Notes: generated from the letters alone by a model not told the origin. 64,000 nucleotides of DNA from Antarctobacter heliothermus (GCF_900188425.1 NZ_FZON01000001.1:177471-241470); one strand, 5' to 3'. Positions 36,193 to 45,713 are shown, numbered from the stretch's first letter. Translations and numbers: made by a program.

Positions 36193-36870
36193 TCAGGCGG
36201 CCCAATGCACCACGGCATCGGACAGGACCGCGTTGATCGGTGCCTCGGCGGGCGGCTTGCCGCGCGCGCCTTCCAGCACCGCGCGCTTTTCCGCGCCATA
36301 GATCAGAACATGTTTGCGCAGCGCGCCGTTCAGCACCGGCGCGGTCAGCGTGATGCGCGGCTCCGGCGCGCCGGGCGCGCGCATCGGCAACAGGATCGGG
36401 GCCTTGGGTGACAGCGCCTCTTCCAGCAGGTCGGCCCCCGGAAAGATCGAGGCCGTGTGCAGGTCCGCCCCCATCCCCAGCAAGACCACCGCAAGCGGCA
36501 GTTCCTCTGCGATGGGCGCGGCCAGCGCGTCCAGCGCCCCCTCTGGTTCCGGCGCATCGGCATACAGCGGCAGATACCGCGCCTTGGCGGCACGGTCGAC
36601 CAACAGACGTTCGCGCAACAGCGCGGTGTTCGACCGTGGATGATCCTCTGGCACCCAGCGTTCGTCCGTCAGCAGAACGTCCACCCGCGACCAGTCCAGA
36701 TCGACCGCGCAGAGATGGTCAAACACCGGCCCCGGAGAGGTGCCGCCCGGCACCGCCAGCGCCACGCGGTCCTCATGGCCCAGCGCGGCGCGCAGGTCGC
36801 CTGCCATCTGGTTGGCCAGATCGATGACCAGCATCTCACGGTCCTGATACGCGATGAATTCATAGTTCAT
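36193..36870 (-). CDS. pgl: 6-phosphogluconolactonase
   Basis: Hydrolyses 6-phosphogluconolactone, the product of Zwf. It has 225 residues of the NagB/SOL-like family with ALAVPGGTSPGPVFDHL, LLTDERWVP and VVLLGMGADLHTASIFPG. It starts 16 bp after the zwf stop, in the same operon. The start at 36870 gives the usual N-terminus; an upstream start would overlap zwf. Confidence 0.95.
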   Translation of the reverse strand: MNYEFIAYQDREMLVIDLANQMAGDLRAALGHEDRVALAVPGGTSPGPVFDHLCAVDLDWSRVDVLLTDERWVPEDHPRSNTALLRERLLVDRAAKARYLPLYADAPEPEGALDALAAPIAEELPLAVVLLGMGADLHTASIFPGADLLEEALSPKAPILLPMRAPGAPEPRITLTAPVLNGALRKHVLIYGAEKRAVLEGARGKPPAEAPINAVLSDAVVHWAA

Positions 36871-36886
36871 GACTGGGCCTTTCCCG

Positions 36887-38341
36887 TTAAACCCGGATCT
36901 CCCGCCATCGGCGACCATCCCGGTGCATCAGCATCAGCGCGTCTTCCGGCCCCGCCGTGCCCGCGTCATAGGGCTTGGGCACTTCTCCCCGGCTTTGCCA
37001 GCCGGCGATGATCGGATCGGTCCAGGCCCAGGCCGCCTCGACCTCGTCGCCGCGCATGAACAGGGTCTGATTGCCCCGGATCACGTCCATGATCAACCGC
37101 TCATAGGCGTCGGGCACCTCTTCGGCCTCTGGTCCCAGCGCCTCGGCAAAGGACATGTCCAGCGGCACATCCACCAGACGCATGCCGCCCGGCCCCGGCT
37201 CCTTGATGGTCACGTCCAGCGTCATGCCCTCATTCGGTTGCAGCCGGATCGACAGCACGTTGCGATGCCGCCCGGATTCCGAATCAAAGATCGAATGCGG
37301 CGCATCCTTGAACACCACCGCGATCTCGCTTGTCCGCCCGCGCAGCTTCTTGCCGGTGCGCAGATAGAATGGCGTGCCCGCCCAGCGCCAGTTCGAGATA
37401 TGGCATTTCATCGCCACAAAGCTCTCGGTGGTCGAGCGCGGATTTTCCACGTGCACCCGATAGCCCGGCTGATTGTCATCCGCGTCGTACTGACCGCGCA
37501 CGATGTGGTGGTAATCCACCGGGTCCAGCGCGCGGATCACCTTCAGCTTTTCGTCGCGCACCGAATCCGGTTCAAACCGCGCGGGCGGCTCCATCGCGAT
37601 CAGGCACAACAGCTGCATCAGGTGGTTCTGCACCATGTCCCGCATCGCGCCCGATTTGTCGTAATAGCCGCCGCGCCCGCCGACATCGACGGTTTCGGCC
37701 ACGGTGATCTGTATGTGATCAACGTATTGCGCGTTCCACAGCGGCTCAAACAGCATATTGCCAAAGCGCACCGCCATCAGGTTCTGAACGGTTTCCTTGC
37801 CCAGATAATGGTCAATCCGGTAAATCTGATCCTCGGCAAAGTGCTGGCGCAGCGTCGCGTTCAACGCCTTGGCGCTCTCCAGATCGTGGCCAAAAGGCTT
37901 TTCCACCACTACGCGGCTGTCATCATCGGCCAACCCAAAAGTGCGCAGCCGTTCCGCCAGCGCCCCGAACAGCGACGGCGCAACAGAGAAATAGAAGGCG
38001 CGCACAAAGCCGTCGCGCAGATGGCCTTTCAGCGCCTCCCAGCCGCCGTCGCCCATGGCGTCCACCGCCTCATAGTCGACGATCTCGAGAAACTGCTCCA
38101 GCGTGCCGTCCTCGCAATGGCGCCCACCGCCAAATTCGGCCACCGCCTCGGCCACCAACTGGCGAAAGCCTGCGGTGTCCATCTCGCTGCGGGCCGCCCC
38201 CAGAATGCGAGCCTCTTCGGGCATCTGCCCGCTGCAAAAACGCCGGAACAGGCCCGGCAGGATCTTGCGGCGGGCCAGATCGCCCGTCGCCCCAAAGATA
38301 ACCAGGTCGAAAGGCTCGACCGGAATAACGCGTGAAACCAT
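36887..38341 (-). CDS. zwf: Glucose-6-phosphate dehydrogenase
   Basis: Oxidises glucose 6-phosphate to the lactone with NADP, opening the Entner-Doudoroff and pentose phosphate routes. It has 484 residues: the nucleotide-binding GATGDLARRK at 17-26 and the substrate motif RIDHYLGK at 175-182. It is first in the zwf-pgl-pgi operon. A perfect 14-bp palindrome of LacI-operator type lies about 50 bp upstream of the ATG and is the likely control site. edd and eda are not in the window. Confidence 0.97.
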   Translation of the reverse strand: MVSRVIPVEPFDLVIFGATGDLARRKILPGLFRRFCSGQMPEEARILGAARSEMDTAGFRQLVAEAVAEFGGGRHCEDGTLEQFLEIVDYEAVDAMGDGGWEALKGHLRDGFVRAFYFSVAPSLFGALAERLRTFGLADDDSRVVVEKPFGHDLESAKALNATLRQHFAEDQIYRIDHYLGKETVQNLMAVRFGNMLFEPLWNAQYVDHIQITVAETVDVGGRGGYYDKSGAMRDMVQNHLMQLLCLIAMEPPARFEPDSVRDEKLKVIRALDPVDYHHIVRGQYDADDNQPGYRVHVENPRSTTESFVAMKCHISNWRWAGTPFYLRTGKKLRGRTSEIAVVFKDAPHSIFDSESGRHRNVLSIRLQPNEGMTLDVTIKEPGPGGMRLVDVPLDMSFAEALGPEAEEVPDAYERLIMDVIRGNQTLFMRGDEVEAAWAWTDPIIAGWQSRGEVPKPYDAGTAGPEDALMLMHRDGRRWREIRV

Positions 38342-38390
38342 AAGCCCCGTGCCTTTCCTGTTCGGTCGCCTGTGCCGCTTCGGCACCCGC

Positions 38391-38404
38391 CGTTAGCGCT
38401 AACG
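38391..38404. promoter_or_regulatory. LacI/GalR-type operator upstream of zwf
   Basis: CGTTAGCGCTAACG is a perfect palindrome centred on the CG step typical of LacI-family operators. It sits 50-63 bp before the zwf start, in the 207-bp gap to the divergent radical SAM gene. The regulator is not in the window. Confidence 0.65.
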
Positions 38405-38548
38405 ACCCTTGTCACGCACCGCATACCCCATGTCCAAGTGAAAGTCTAACACCCATGTGATGCTTCACAATGGCGTCAGGCAAAATCTTCGGACTGGTCC
38501 CGCCAACGCCGACGATCTAGGTCACAAAGAAGACGCGAAGGATGTTCC

Positions 38549-39496
38549 ATGAAAGACACGCTTGCCGCAAACGTAGGTAAATTCAACGATCCCGACAGCA
38601 CCGCAACGGGTGAGGCGCGCGCCAAGGTTGCCCTCAGCGATCCGCAAACGCTGTGGTTCAACACCGGGACGCTGTGCAACATCGCCTGTCTGAATTGCTA
38701 CATTGAAAGCTCGCCCGAGAACGACAGCCTTGTCTACATCACGGCGGATGAGGTCAGCGCGTACCTTGACCAGCTTGACGCGCGAAACTGGGGCGTCTCG
38801 GAAATCGGCTTTACCGGCGGTGAGCCGTTCATGAATCCCCAGATGATCGACATGGCACGCCGCTGTCTGGAACGCGGCTATCAGGTTCTGATTCTGACCA
38901 ATGCCATGCGCCCGATGATGCGCCCCGCGATGCGCGCCGGGCTGGAGGCCTTGCAGGCACAACACGCAGATCGCTTGACCCTGCGCATTTCGCTCGACCA
39001 CTGGTCGCGCACCAACCACGACGCCGAACGTGGCCCCGGCACCTTTGACAAGACCATCGACGGGATGCGCTGGCTGCGTGACACCGGCATCCGCATGACC
39101 GTCGCTGGCCGCAGCATGTGGGGTGAGGCAGAAACCGACGCCCGCGCCGGATTCACCCAGCTGTTCGAATCCGAAGGCTTTGCCATCGACGCCGCCGACC
39201 CCGGTCAATGTGTGCTGTTCCCGGAAATGGACATGACCGTCGAGGTGCCGGAAATCACCACCGCATGCTGGGGCATCCTGAACAAATCGCCCAAGGACGT
39301 GATGTGTTCCTCGTCGCGGATGGTGGTCAAACGCAAGGGCGCGGCCAGCCCCTCGGTCGTGGCCTGCACCCTGCTGCCTTACGACCCGCAGTTTGACATG
39401 GGCGAGACGCTGGAACAGGCAGAGGCCCCCGTGCCGCTCAACCACCCCCATTGCGCCAAGTTCTGCGTGCTGGGCGGGGCGAGCTGCTCTGCATGA
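38549..39496 (+). CDS. Radical SAM protein with cysteine-rich C-terminus, unknown substrate
   Basis: A 315-residue radical SAM enzyme. The cluster triad is Cys43, 47 and 50 (CNIACLNCYIESSPEND) and GGEP is at 90-93. The C-terminal part has seven cysteines (221, 240, 253, 273, 302, 306, 313), enough for one or two auxiliary clusters as in SPASM or twitch proteins, though the spacing does not match the standard SPASM pattern. The stop overlaps the start of an NTF2-like gene. No peptide precursor gene is evident nearby. I do not recognise a characterised family. Confidence 0.85.
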   Translation: MKDTLAANVGKFNDPDSTATGEARAKVALSDPQTLWFNTGTLCNIACLNCYIESSPENDSLVYITADEVSAYLDQLDARNWGVSEIGFTGGEPFMNPQMIDMARRCLERGYQVLILTNAMRPMMRPAMRAGLEALQAQHADRLTLRISLDHWSRTNHDAERGPGTFDKTIDGMRWLRDTGIRMTVAGRSMWGEAETDARAGFTQLFESEGFAIDAADPGQCVLFPEMDMTVEVPEITTACWGILNKSPKDVMCSSSRMVVKRKGAASPSVVACTLLPYDPQFDMGETLEQAEAPVPLNHPHCAKFCVLGGASCSA

Positions 39497-39858
39497 CCGC
39501 GCGCGACACCTTTCAGCCGCTGCTGGACGCCTATGTCGCCGCCTACCGGTCCGGTGACGCCGACGGCTGCGCCGCCTGCTTTACCGCTGACGCCCAGATG
39601 CTGTCCCCCTACGCGCCGCCCGCGCGGGGACGTGCCGCCATCGCCGCGCTGCACGCCGACTGGGTGACGAACGGCCACGGCAAGGCATTGACCCTGACGG
39701 ACGGCGGCCGTGACGGTGATCTGGGCTGGGGTCTCGCGGAGTTTTCCGAGGGCGCGGCAACAGGCACAGGCACAACCCTGTGCGTGTTCCGGCGTCAACC
39801 GAATGGCGGCTGGCTGATCCACATGTGCAGCCTGACCGCCACGGACCCGGCGGACTGA
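39493..39858 (+). CDS. NTF2-like (SnoaL/DUF4440-type) protein
   Basis: A 121-residue protein with the NTF2 cone fold: an N-terminal helix pair (LLDAYVAAYRSGDADGCAACFTADA) and a C-terminal sheet ending GGWLIHMCS. Such proteins are small-molecule binding or isomerase domains. The ATG overlaps the stop of the radical SAM gene, so the two proteins are made together and may act on the same compound. Specific function is unknown. Confidence 0.8.
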   Translation: MTARDTFQPLLDAYVAAYRSGDADGCAACFTADAQMLSPYAPPARGRAAIAALHADWVTNGHGKALTLTDGGRDGDLGWGLAEFSEGAATGTGTTLCVFRRQPNGGWLIHMCSLTATDPAD

Positions 39859-39962
39859 CACCGCCGCCAAGACGCCCCGGCGAACCCTTGCCGACGCCGC
39901 AATCCATCTTGCACCGCCCTGTTTCGCGTGCGACTGCTCCGGCATCACGCAGGAGATCCCGG

Positions 39963-40904
39963 ATGGCCCCGAAAAAGATCATCATCGACACCGATCCCGG
40001 TCAGGATGACGCCGTCGCCATCCTGCTGGCGCTGGCCTCTCCCGATGAGATCGAGGTTCTGGGCATCACCTCCGTTGCGGGCAACGTGCCGCTGGCGCTG
40101 ACCACCCTCAATGCCCGCAAGGTCTGCGAACTGGCGGGCAAGCCCGGCACCCCGATCTACGCGGGTTGCGACCGTCCGCTGGCGCATACGCTGGTCACCG
40201 CTGAACATGTCCACGGCAAGACCGGCCTCGATGGTCCCGACCTGCCCGACCCCACCATGCCCGTCCAGGATCAGCACGCCGTCGATTTCATCATCGACAC
40301 CCTGCGCGCGCAGCCCTCCGGCACCGTCACCCTGTGCCCGCTGGGGCCGCTGACCAATATCGCCACCGCGCTGCAAAAAGCCCCCGAGATCGCCGCCCGC
40401 ATCCGTGAGATCGTGCTGATGGGCGGCGCCTATTTCGAGGTCGGCAACATCACCCCCGCGGCCGAGTTCAACATCTACGTCGACCCCGAAGCCGCTGACA
40501 TCGTGTTCAAATGCGGTGCGCCTATTGTCGTCATGCCGCTGGACGTGACGCACAAGGCGCTGGTCACCACCGCCCGCAACGAGGCGTTCCGCGCCATTGG
40601 CAGCGACGTGGGCTATGCCGTCGCCCAGATGACCGATTTCTTCGAACGCTTCGACAAGGAGAAATACGGCTCTGACGGCGCGCCCCTGCACGACCCCTGC
40701 GTGACCGCCTACCTGATCCAGCCCGACCTGTTCACCGGACGCTTTGTCAACGTCGAGATCGAAACCCAATCCGCCCTGACACGCGGCATGACCGTCGCCG
40801 ACTGGTGGCACGTCACCGACCGCCCGCGCAACGCCACCTTTATCGGCAACGTCGATGCGGACGGCTTCTTTGCCCTGCTGACCGAAAGACTGTCCCGGCT
40901 ATGA
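39963..40904 (+). CDS. Nucleoside hydrolase
   Basis: Hydrolyses the N-glycosidic bond of ribonucleosides for salvage. It has 313 residues of the inosine-uridine-preferring family, with the calcium-binding DTDPGQDD at 9-16, LCPLGPLTNIA, MGGAYFEVGNITPAAEFN and the C-terminal HDPCVTAYL. Base preference cannot be read from sequence. The stop overlaps the GNAT gene. Confidence 0.94.
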   Translation: MAPKKIIIDTDPGQDDAVAILLALASPDEIEVLGITSVAGNVPLALTTLNARKVCELAGKPGTPIYAGCDRPLAHTLVTAEHVHGKTGLDGPDLPDPTMPVQDQHAVDFIIDTLRAQPSGTVTLCPLGPLTNIATALQKAPEIAARIREIVLMGGAYFEVGNITPAAEFNIYVDPEAADIVFKCGAPIVVMPLDVTHKALVTTARNEAFRAIGSDVGYAVAQMTDFFERFDKEKYGSDGAPLHDPCVTAYLIQPDLFTGRFVNVEIETQSALTRGMTVADWWHVTDRPRNATFIGNVDADGFFALLTERLSRL

Positions 40905-41347
40905 AATCGCTGCATCTGGCGGGTGAGGACGACGCAGGCAAGCTGCTGTCCCTCGTCGCCGCCTTTCACACCGAAATGGGTTTTGACACCAGTGACGAAC
41001 ACCGCGCGGCGGCCATCGCCCCGCTGCTGTCGGGATCGCCACACGGGGCCGTCTGGCTGGTTGGCCCGCGCCGCGCGCCGGTGGGCTATATCGTGCTGAC
41101 CTTCGGCTGGTCGGTGGAATTTGGCGGCCTCGATGCCATCGTGGATGAACTCTACATCCGCCCCGCCGTGCGCGGGCGCGGCATGGGGCTAGAGGCGCTG
41201 GACGGCATCGCCAAGGCGATGAAACCGGCGGGCGTGCGCGCCCTCCACCTGGAGGCCAACCGCGAGGATGAGCGCGCCCACCGCTTTTACGGTCGCGCCC
41301 GGTTTGCCCCCCGGGACAAATACCTCTTTATGTCCCGCGTGCTGTAG
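40901..41347 (+). CDS. GNAT family N-acetyltransferase
   Basis: A 148-residue acetyltransferase. IVDELYIRPAVRGRGMGLEAL contains the acetyl-CoA-binding R-G-x-G-L motif, and HRFYGRARF is the typical final strand. The acceptor is unknown. It is coupled to the nucleoside hydrolase by an ATGA overlap, so a role close to nucleoside or nucleobase use is possible but unproven. Confidence 0.88.
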   Translation: MKSLHLAGEDDAGKLLSLVAAFHTEMGFDTSDEHRAAAIAPLLSGSPHGAVWLVGPRRAPVGYIVLTFGWSVEFGGLDAIVDELYIRPAVRGRGMGLEALDGIAKAMKPAGVRALHLEANREDERAHRFYGRARFAPRDKYLFMSRVL

Positions 41348-41407
41348 CACCGCTCTTTTCGAGCCGCACCGCTGGCGCGACCCGACGTCCCCGCCTATAT
41401 CTGGGGC

Positions 41408-42826
41408 ATGACCCTGCACATCCCCTTTGACAATTCCTACGCCCGCCTGCCCGATGGGTTCTTTGCCCGACAGGGACCGACCCCGGTCAAGGCCCCCAGC
41501 ACAATCGCGTTCAACGACGATCTGGCCGCTCTGCTGGGCATCACCGGCGCGGACGATCCGGCGCTGGCGTCCATGTTCGGCGGCAATGCCCTGCCGCAAG
41601 GGGCCGAACCGCTGGCGCAACTGTATGCCGGCCACCAGTTCGGCCAGTTCAACCCGCAGCTGGGCGATGGCCGCGCGCTGCTGCTGGGTGAGGTCGTGGG
41701 CCACGACGGCATCCGCCGCGACATCCAGCTCAAAGGCTCCGGCCCGACGCCATTTTCCCGCCGGGGTGATGGCCGCGCATGGCTGGGTCCGGTGCTGCGG
41801 GAATACGTCGTGTCAGAGGCGATGCACGCGCTTGGCATCCCCACCACCCGCGCGCTGGCCGCGATCCGCACCGGACAGGAGGTCATCCGCGACCGCCCCC
41901 TACCCGGTGCCGTCCTGACCCGCGTCGCGCAAAGCCATATCCGGGTCGGCACCTTTCAGGTGTTTGCCGCGCAGCGCGACACCGACCGCCTGCAAACGCT
42001 GTTCGACTACACGGTCGACCGTCACTACCCCGATGCCAAGGACCCGCTGGACCTGCTCAACGCCGTCATGGACCGGCAGGCCGATCTGATCACCCGCTGG
42101 ATGGCCGTGGGCTTTATCCACGGGGTGATGAACACCGACAACTGCGCCCTGTCGGGGGAAACCATCGACTATGGCCCCTGCGCCTTCATGGACAGCTACG
42201 ACCCTGACACGGTGTTCAGTTCCATCGACCGCTTTGGCCGCTACGGCTATGCGGCGCAGGCGGACATCATCGTGTGGAACATGGCGCAACTGGCCACCGC
42301 ACTGGTGCCGTTGATGCCCGACACCGACAAGGCGGTTGAGGATTTCACCAAGGCGATCAACGCCATGCCCGACACGCTGCGCCACCACTGGCGCATCCGC
42401 TTTGGGGAAAAGATCGGACTGGCAGAAGCAACACAGGACGACCTGACCCTGATCGGTGACCTGCTGTCCCTGATGCACGAGAACAGCGCCGATTTTACCA
42501 ATACGTTCCGCGCGCTGGCCGACGGATCAGCCCGCGATCAGTTCACCGACCGCGCGGCGTTTGACGCGTGGCAGACGCGCTGGAAAACCCGGCTGGACAC
42601 CGAGGGTGATCCGCAAACCCTCATGCGCGGCGTCAACCCGGTGCTGATCCCGCGCAACCACCGCATCGAACAGATGATCGAGGCGGCGGTTGCCGGTGAC
42701 GACGCGCCGTTCCACCGGCTGAACGCGGCGCTTGCCGCCCCTTTCACGGTGGAGGAGAGCTTTGCCGATCTGCGCCGCCCCCCGGCACAGGACGAACGGG
42801 TGCGCGCCACCTTTTGCGGCACCTGA
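41408..42826 (+). CDS. selO: Protein adenylyltransferase SelO
   Basis: Pseudokinase-fold enzyme of the SelO/YdiU family that transfers AMP from ATP to protein hydroxyls; known members act in redox stress. It has 472 residues. Motifs are NPQLGDGRALLLGEV, QLKGSGPTPFSRRGDGRA (nucleotide binding) and HGVMNTDNCALSGETIDYGPC (active site). It lacks the selenocysteine or C-terminal redox cysteine of mitochondrial SelO. It is cytoplasmic. It stands alone, converging on an EamA exporter. Confidence 0.95.
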   Translation: MTLHIPFDNSYARLPDGFFARQGPTPVKAPSTIAFNDDLAALLGITGADDPALASMFGGNALPQGAEPLAQLYAGHQFGQFNPQLGDGRALLLGEVVGHDGIRRDIQLKGSGPTPFSRRGDGRAWLGPVLREYVVSEAMHALGIPTTRALAAIRTGQEVIRDRPLPGAVLTRVAQSHIRVGTFQVFAAQRDTDRLQTLFDYTVDRHYPDAKDPLDLLNAVMDRQADLITRWMAVGFIHGVMNTDNCALSGETIDYGPCAFMDSYDPDTVFSSIDRFGRYGYAAQADIIVWNMAQLATALVPLMPDTDKAVEDFTKAINAMPDTLRHHWRIRFGEKIGLAEATQDDLTLIGDLLSLMHENSADFTNTFRALADGSARDQFTDRAAFDAWQTRWKTRLDTEGDPQTLMRGVNPVLIPRNHRIEQMIEAAVAGDDAPFHRLNAALAAPFTVEESFADLRRPPAQDERVRATFCGT

Positions 42827-42851
42827 CGGCCTGCCCCCCTGCGGGGCGGGC

Positions 42852-43763
42852 TCAGGGGGCCGGGACCACCGGGTTCTTGCGGCTCTTGCGCCGCCTGTTG
42901 ATCAGCACAATTCCGACGCCCACCAGCACCAGCGCGCCGATGAACCCGATCCCCACGGGTTCATCAAAGACCATCCAGCCAAACAGCACCGCCATGACCG
43001 GCGACAAAAAGCTGAATGAGGCCACGTCAGAGGCCGGATAGATCCCCATCAGCCGCAACCAGAACAAAAACCCGATCGAGGCGATCAGCACGCCAAACGC
43101 CATCCCGAACAGGCTCAGCGCGTCCGGTTCCCGCAGCAACGGGCCAAACAGCGGCGCCACCGCGCACAGCACCACCGCCGACACCGCCAGTTGCCAGAAC
43201 AACTGCCCCTCGGCGGGCAGTTCCGACGCCCGCGTCAGCCGCACGGTCAACGCGATCCCCGCCCAGGACCAGGACGCCAGTAGCGCGAAAACATCCCCCC
43301 GGATATCCCCGGCCCCCCGGCTGTCGGGGTTGGCCAGCGCCCATGCCACACCCGTCATCGCCAGCACCAGCCCCAACGCGCGACGCGCCGACAGCGCCTC
43401 CCCCGGCAGGGTGAAATGCGCCACCAGCGCCAGCCAGACCGGCATGGCGTAAAAGGTGATCGAGGCGCGCGAGACGCTGGTCAGGTCCAGCGCGAGAAAC
43501 AGGAAAATGAACTCCACGCTGAACAGCAGACCCAGCAGCAGCCCTGCCCACAGTGTCCGCCGCAGATCGCCGACACGCCGTCCACTGAATCGAATCCACA
43601 GCCCCAGACAGGCCAGTGCCAGCACCGACCGCAACCCGGCGGCAAAGATCGGGCCAAAGCCGTCGTTGGTGAACTTGATCGCCACCTGGTTAAAGGCCAG
43701 CATCGTGGCGAAAACCACCATGCCGACCGCCCCGGCCAGATCCATCTGTTGCTTGCGTTCCAT
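42852..43763 (-). CDS. DMT superfamily transporter (EamA), copy 1
   Basis: A 303-residue inner-membrane protein with ten predicted helices in two EamA repeats. Each repeat carries a typical proline/glycine-rich last helix (VGIGFIGALVLVGVGIVLIN in the second). Substrates of the family include amino acids and other metabolites. It converges on selO with a 25-bp GC-rich gap. A second EamA gene, not closely similar, lies at 44.8 kb. Confidence 0.9.
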   Translation of the reverse strand: MERKQQMDLAGAVGMVVFATMLAFNQVAIKFTNDGFGPIFAAGLRSVLALACLGLWIRFSGRRVGDLRRTLWAGLLLGLLFSVEFIFLFLALDLTSVSRASITFYAMPVWLALVAHFTLPGEALSARRALGLVLAMTGVAWALANPDSRGAGDIRGDVFALLASWSWAGIALTVRLTRASELPAEGQLFWQLAVSAVVLCAVAPLFGPLLREPDALSLFGMAFGVLIASIGFLFWLRLMGIYPASDVASFSFLSPVMAVLFGWMVFDEPVGIGFIGALVLVGVGIVLINRRRKSRKNPVVPAP

Positions 43764-43921
43764 GGCCCCTTGGACACCCGCAGGACGGCAAGGTCAATCC
43801 GTCCCCGTCCCCGCCCTGACGACAATTTCGGCACAGATTCGGCACAGACTTCCCCTGTGCGAAACGCCGTTCTTCTGCCACAGTCGGTCCTGACGCATCA
43901 CCGGCAAGGAGGAGTAACCAA

Positions 43922-44776
43922 ATGGGTCTCATGGGAACACTGGCCAAGATGGCCATCGGCTATGCCGCCGCACGCGGCGTGGACAGGATGTCCGGCGGAC
44001 AGGGGATCGGCTCACTGCTGGGCGGTGGCGCGCAAGTGCCCGCCAAGACCCAGGCCGCCTCGCTCCAGGGGCAGATGGGCAAGATGATGGGCGGCCAGAT
44101 GCCTCAGGGCGGCGGCATGCAAGAGATGATGGAGGCGATGCAAAAGGGCGGCATGGGTGCGATGCCCGGCGCGGCGGCGGGTGCGGACAACCCGATGGCC
44201 GACATGATGAAATCGCTGCAATCCGGCGGTATGGACCTGTCGGCTATGATGGGCCGCGCGGGCACCGGCAAGGGCGAGGGCATGCTGTCGCAACTGGGCG
44301 CGGGCGGCACCGGCATGGCCGGGATGCTGGCCGCCATGGCCGGCACCACCGCCGACGCACAGGGTCAGGGGGCCTCTGGCCTGCTGAACGCCATGTCGTC
44401 TGAAAACGCCCCGCCAGAGGCCGAAGAGGCCGCGGGCCTGATGCTGCGCGCGATGATCCAGGCCGCCAAGAGCGACGGTGACATCGACCGCGCCGAACAG
44501 GCCAAGATCCTCGAAACCCTCGGCAACGATGCCGACCCGTCGGACCGCGCCTTCATCCAGGCCCAGCTCAAGGCGCCGGTCGATCCCGACGCCCTCGCCT
44601 CTGACACGCCAGAGCCGCAGCGCATGCAGGTCTATTCCGCCTCGCTCATGACGATCCGCGTCGACACGCAGGCAGAGGCGCAATACCTCGACCGGCTCGC
44701 CCGCGCGATGCAACTGGATGAGGCCGTGGTGAACATGCTGCACATGCAGATGGGCCTGCAGCCACTCTACGCCTGA
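43922..44776 (+). CDS. DUF533 / TerB-like protein with Met-Gly-rich region
   Basis: A 284-residue protein. The start is strongly marked by AAGGAGGAG. Residues about 40-150 are rich in Met, Gly, Gln and Ala with repeated short motifs such as MGGQMPQGGGM. The C-terminal about 120 residues (from EEAAGLMLRAMIQAAKSDGDID) match the DUF533/TerB fold, with the acidic DGDID likely binding a metal. The Met-rich stretch could hold copper or drive self-association. It is probably cytoplasmic or membrane-associated; function is unknown. Confidence 0.85.
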   Translation: MGLMGTLAKMAIGYAAARGVDRMSGGQGIGSLLGGGAQVPAKTQAASLQGQMGKMMGGQMPQGGGMQEMMEAMQKGGMGAMPGAAAGADNPMADMMKSLQSGGMDLSAMMGRAGTGKGEGMLSQLGAGGTGMAGMLAAMAGTTADAQGQGASGLLNAMSSENAPPEAEEAAGLMLRAMIQAAKSDGDIDRAEQAKILETLGNDADPSDRAFIQAQLKAPVDPDALASDTPEPQRMQVYSASLMTIRVDTQAEAQYLDRLARAMQLDEAVVNMLHMQMGLQPLYA

Positions 44777-44786
44777 GGCCTGCAGC

Positions 44787-45713
44787 TTGGCCCGCAGCTC
44801 TGCCTTCGGCCTCGGCCTCGCTCTGGCCGGGGCGCTTATCCTGACGCCGGATGCGCTGTTGATGCGCGTCTCCGGCATGGACGGCTTTCAGATGCTCGGC
44901 TGGCGCGGCCTGTGTATGGGCGTGATCTTCATGACCGCCTGGGGCCTGACCGCCAAAACCCACCGCGCGGATCTGGCCCGCCTTGCAGGCCCGACCGCCG
45001 CGATGGTGATCCTGTGCCACGCGCTCAACGCGACGCTGTTTCCGCTGGGCATCGCGGTGTCCCCCGTCGCCCCGGTGCTGCTGGGGGTGGCTACAGTGCC
45101 GGTCTGGTCGGCGCTGCTCGCCCGCGTGCTGCACGGCGAATCCACCTCGACCGCCACATGGGTGGCCATCGCACTGGTCATGGCCGGTCTGGCCTATGCC
45201 GTCACCGACACCGGCGACGCGGCGCTTGACCCCGCCTCTCTCATCGGCGCCGCCTGCGGGCTGGGGGTCGCCCTCGCCCTGGCGCTGAACTTCGTCACCC
45301 TGCGCCACCACCCGGACCTGCCCCTGCTGCCGGTGATCGGCATCGGCGCGCTGATCGCGGGCGCTGCGGGCTGGACCGCCACCGGCCCCGCACAGATGAC
45401 GCAGGGCCAGCTCTGGGCCATCCTCACCGCCAGCATCGCCGTCCTGCCCCTGTCCTTCTTCGCCCTCAGCCAGGCCTCGCGCTACACCGCCGCCGCCAAT
45501 GTCAGCCTGCTGCTGCTGCTGGAAACCGTGCTTGCCCCGATCTGGGTCTGGCTTGGCACCGGAGAGGCCCCGTCCCGCCGCATGATCATCGGCGGCACAA
45601 TTGTCGTGATCACCCTCGCGGTCTACGTCCTGCGCGCCCGACGCGTTCGAGGCTTGGCCTCGCGCGCGCCATTGCCTAATACGACCCCCAGACAAACCAC
45701 GCCGGACCCATGA
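44787..45713 (+). CDS. DMT superfamily transporter (EamA), copy 2
   Basis: A 308-residue protein with ten predicted membrane helices and two EamA domains. TTG at 44787 is the only early start in frame, 11 bases after the DUF533 stop. The C-terminal helix is followed by a basic tail (RARRVRGLASRAP). The stop overlaps the start of the Fur-type regulator (ATGA, 45710-45713), an arrangement that may link export to metal status. The substrate is unknown. Confidence 0.88.
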   Translation: MARSSAFGLGLALAGALILTPDALLMRVSGMDGFQMLGWRGLCMGVIFMTAWGLTAKTHRADLARLAGPTAAMVILCHALNATLFPLGIAVSPVAPVLLGVATVPVWSALLARVLHGESTSTATWVAIALVMAGLAYAVTDTGDAALDPASLIGAACGLGVALALALNFVTLRHHPDLPLLPVIGIGALIAGAAGWTATGPAQMTQGQLWAILTASIAVLPLSFFALSQASRYTAAANVSLLLLLETVLAPIWVWLGTGEAPSRRMIIGGTIVVITLAVYVLRARRVRGLASRAPLPNTTPRQTTPDP

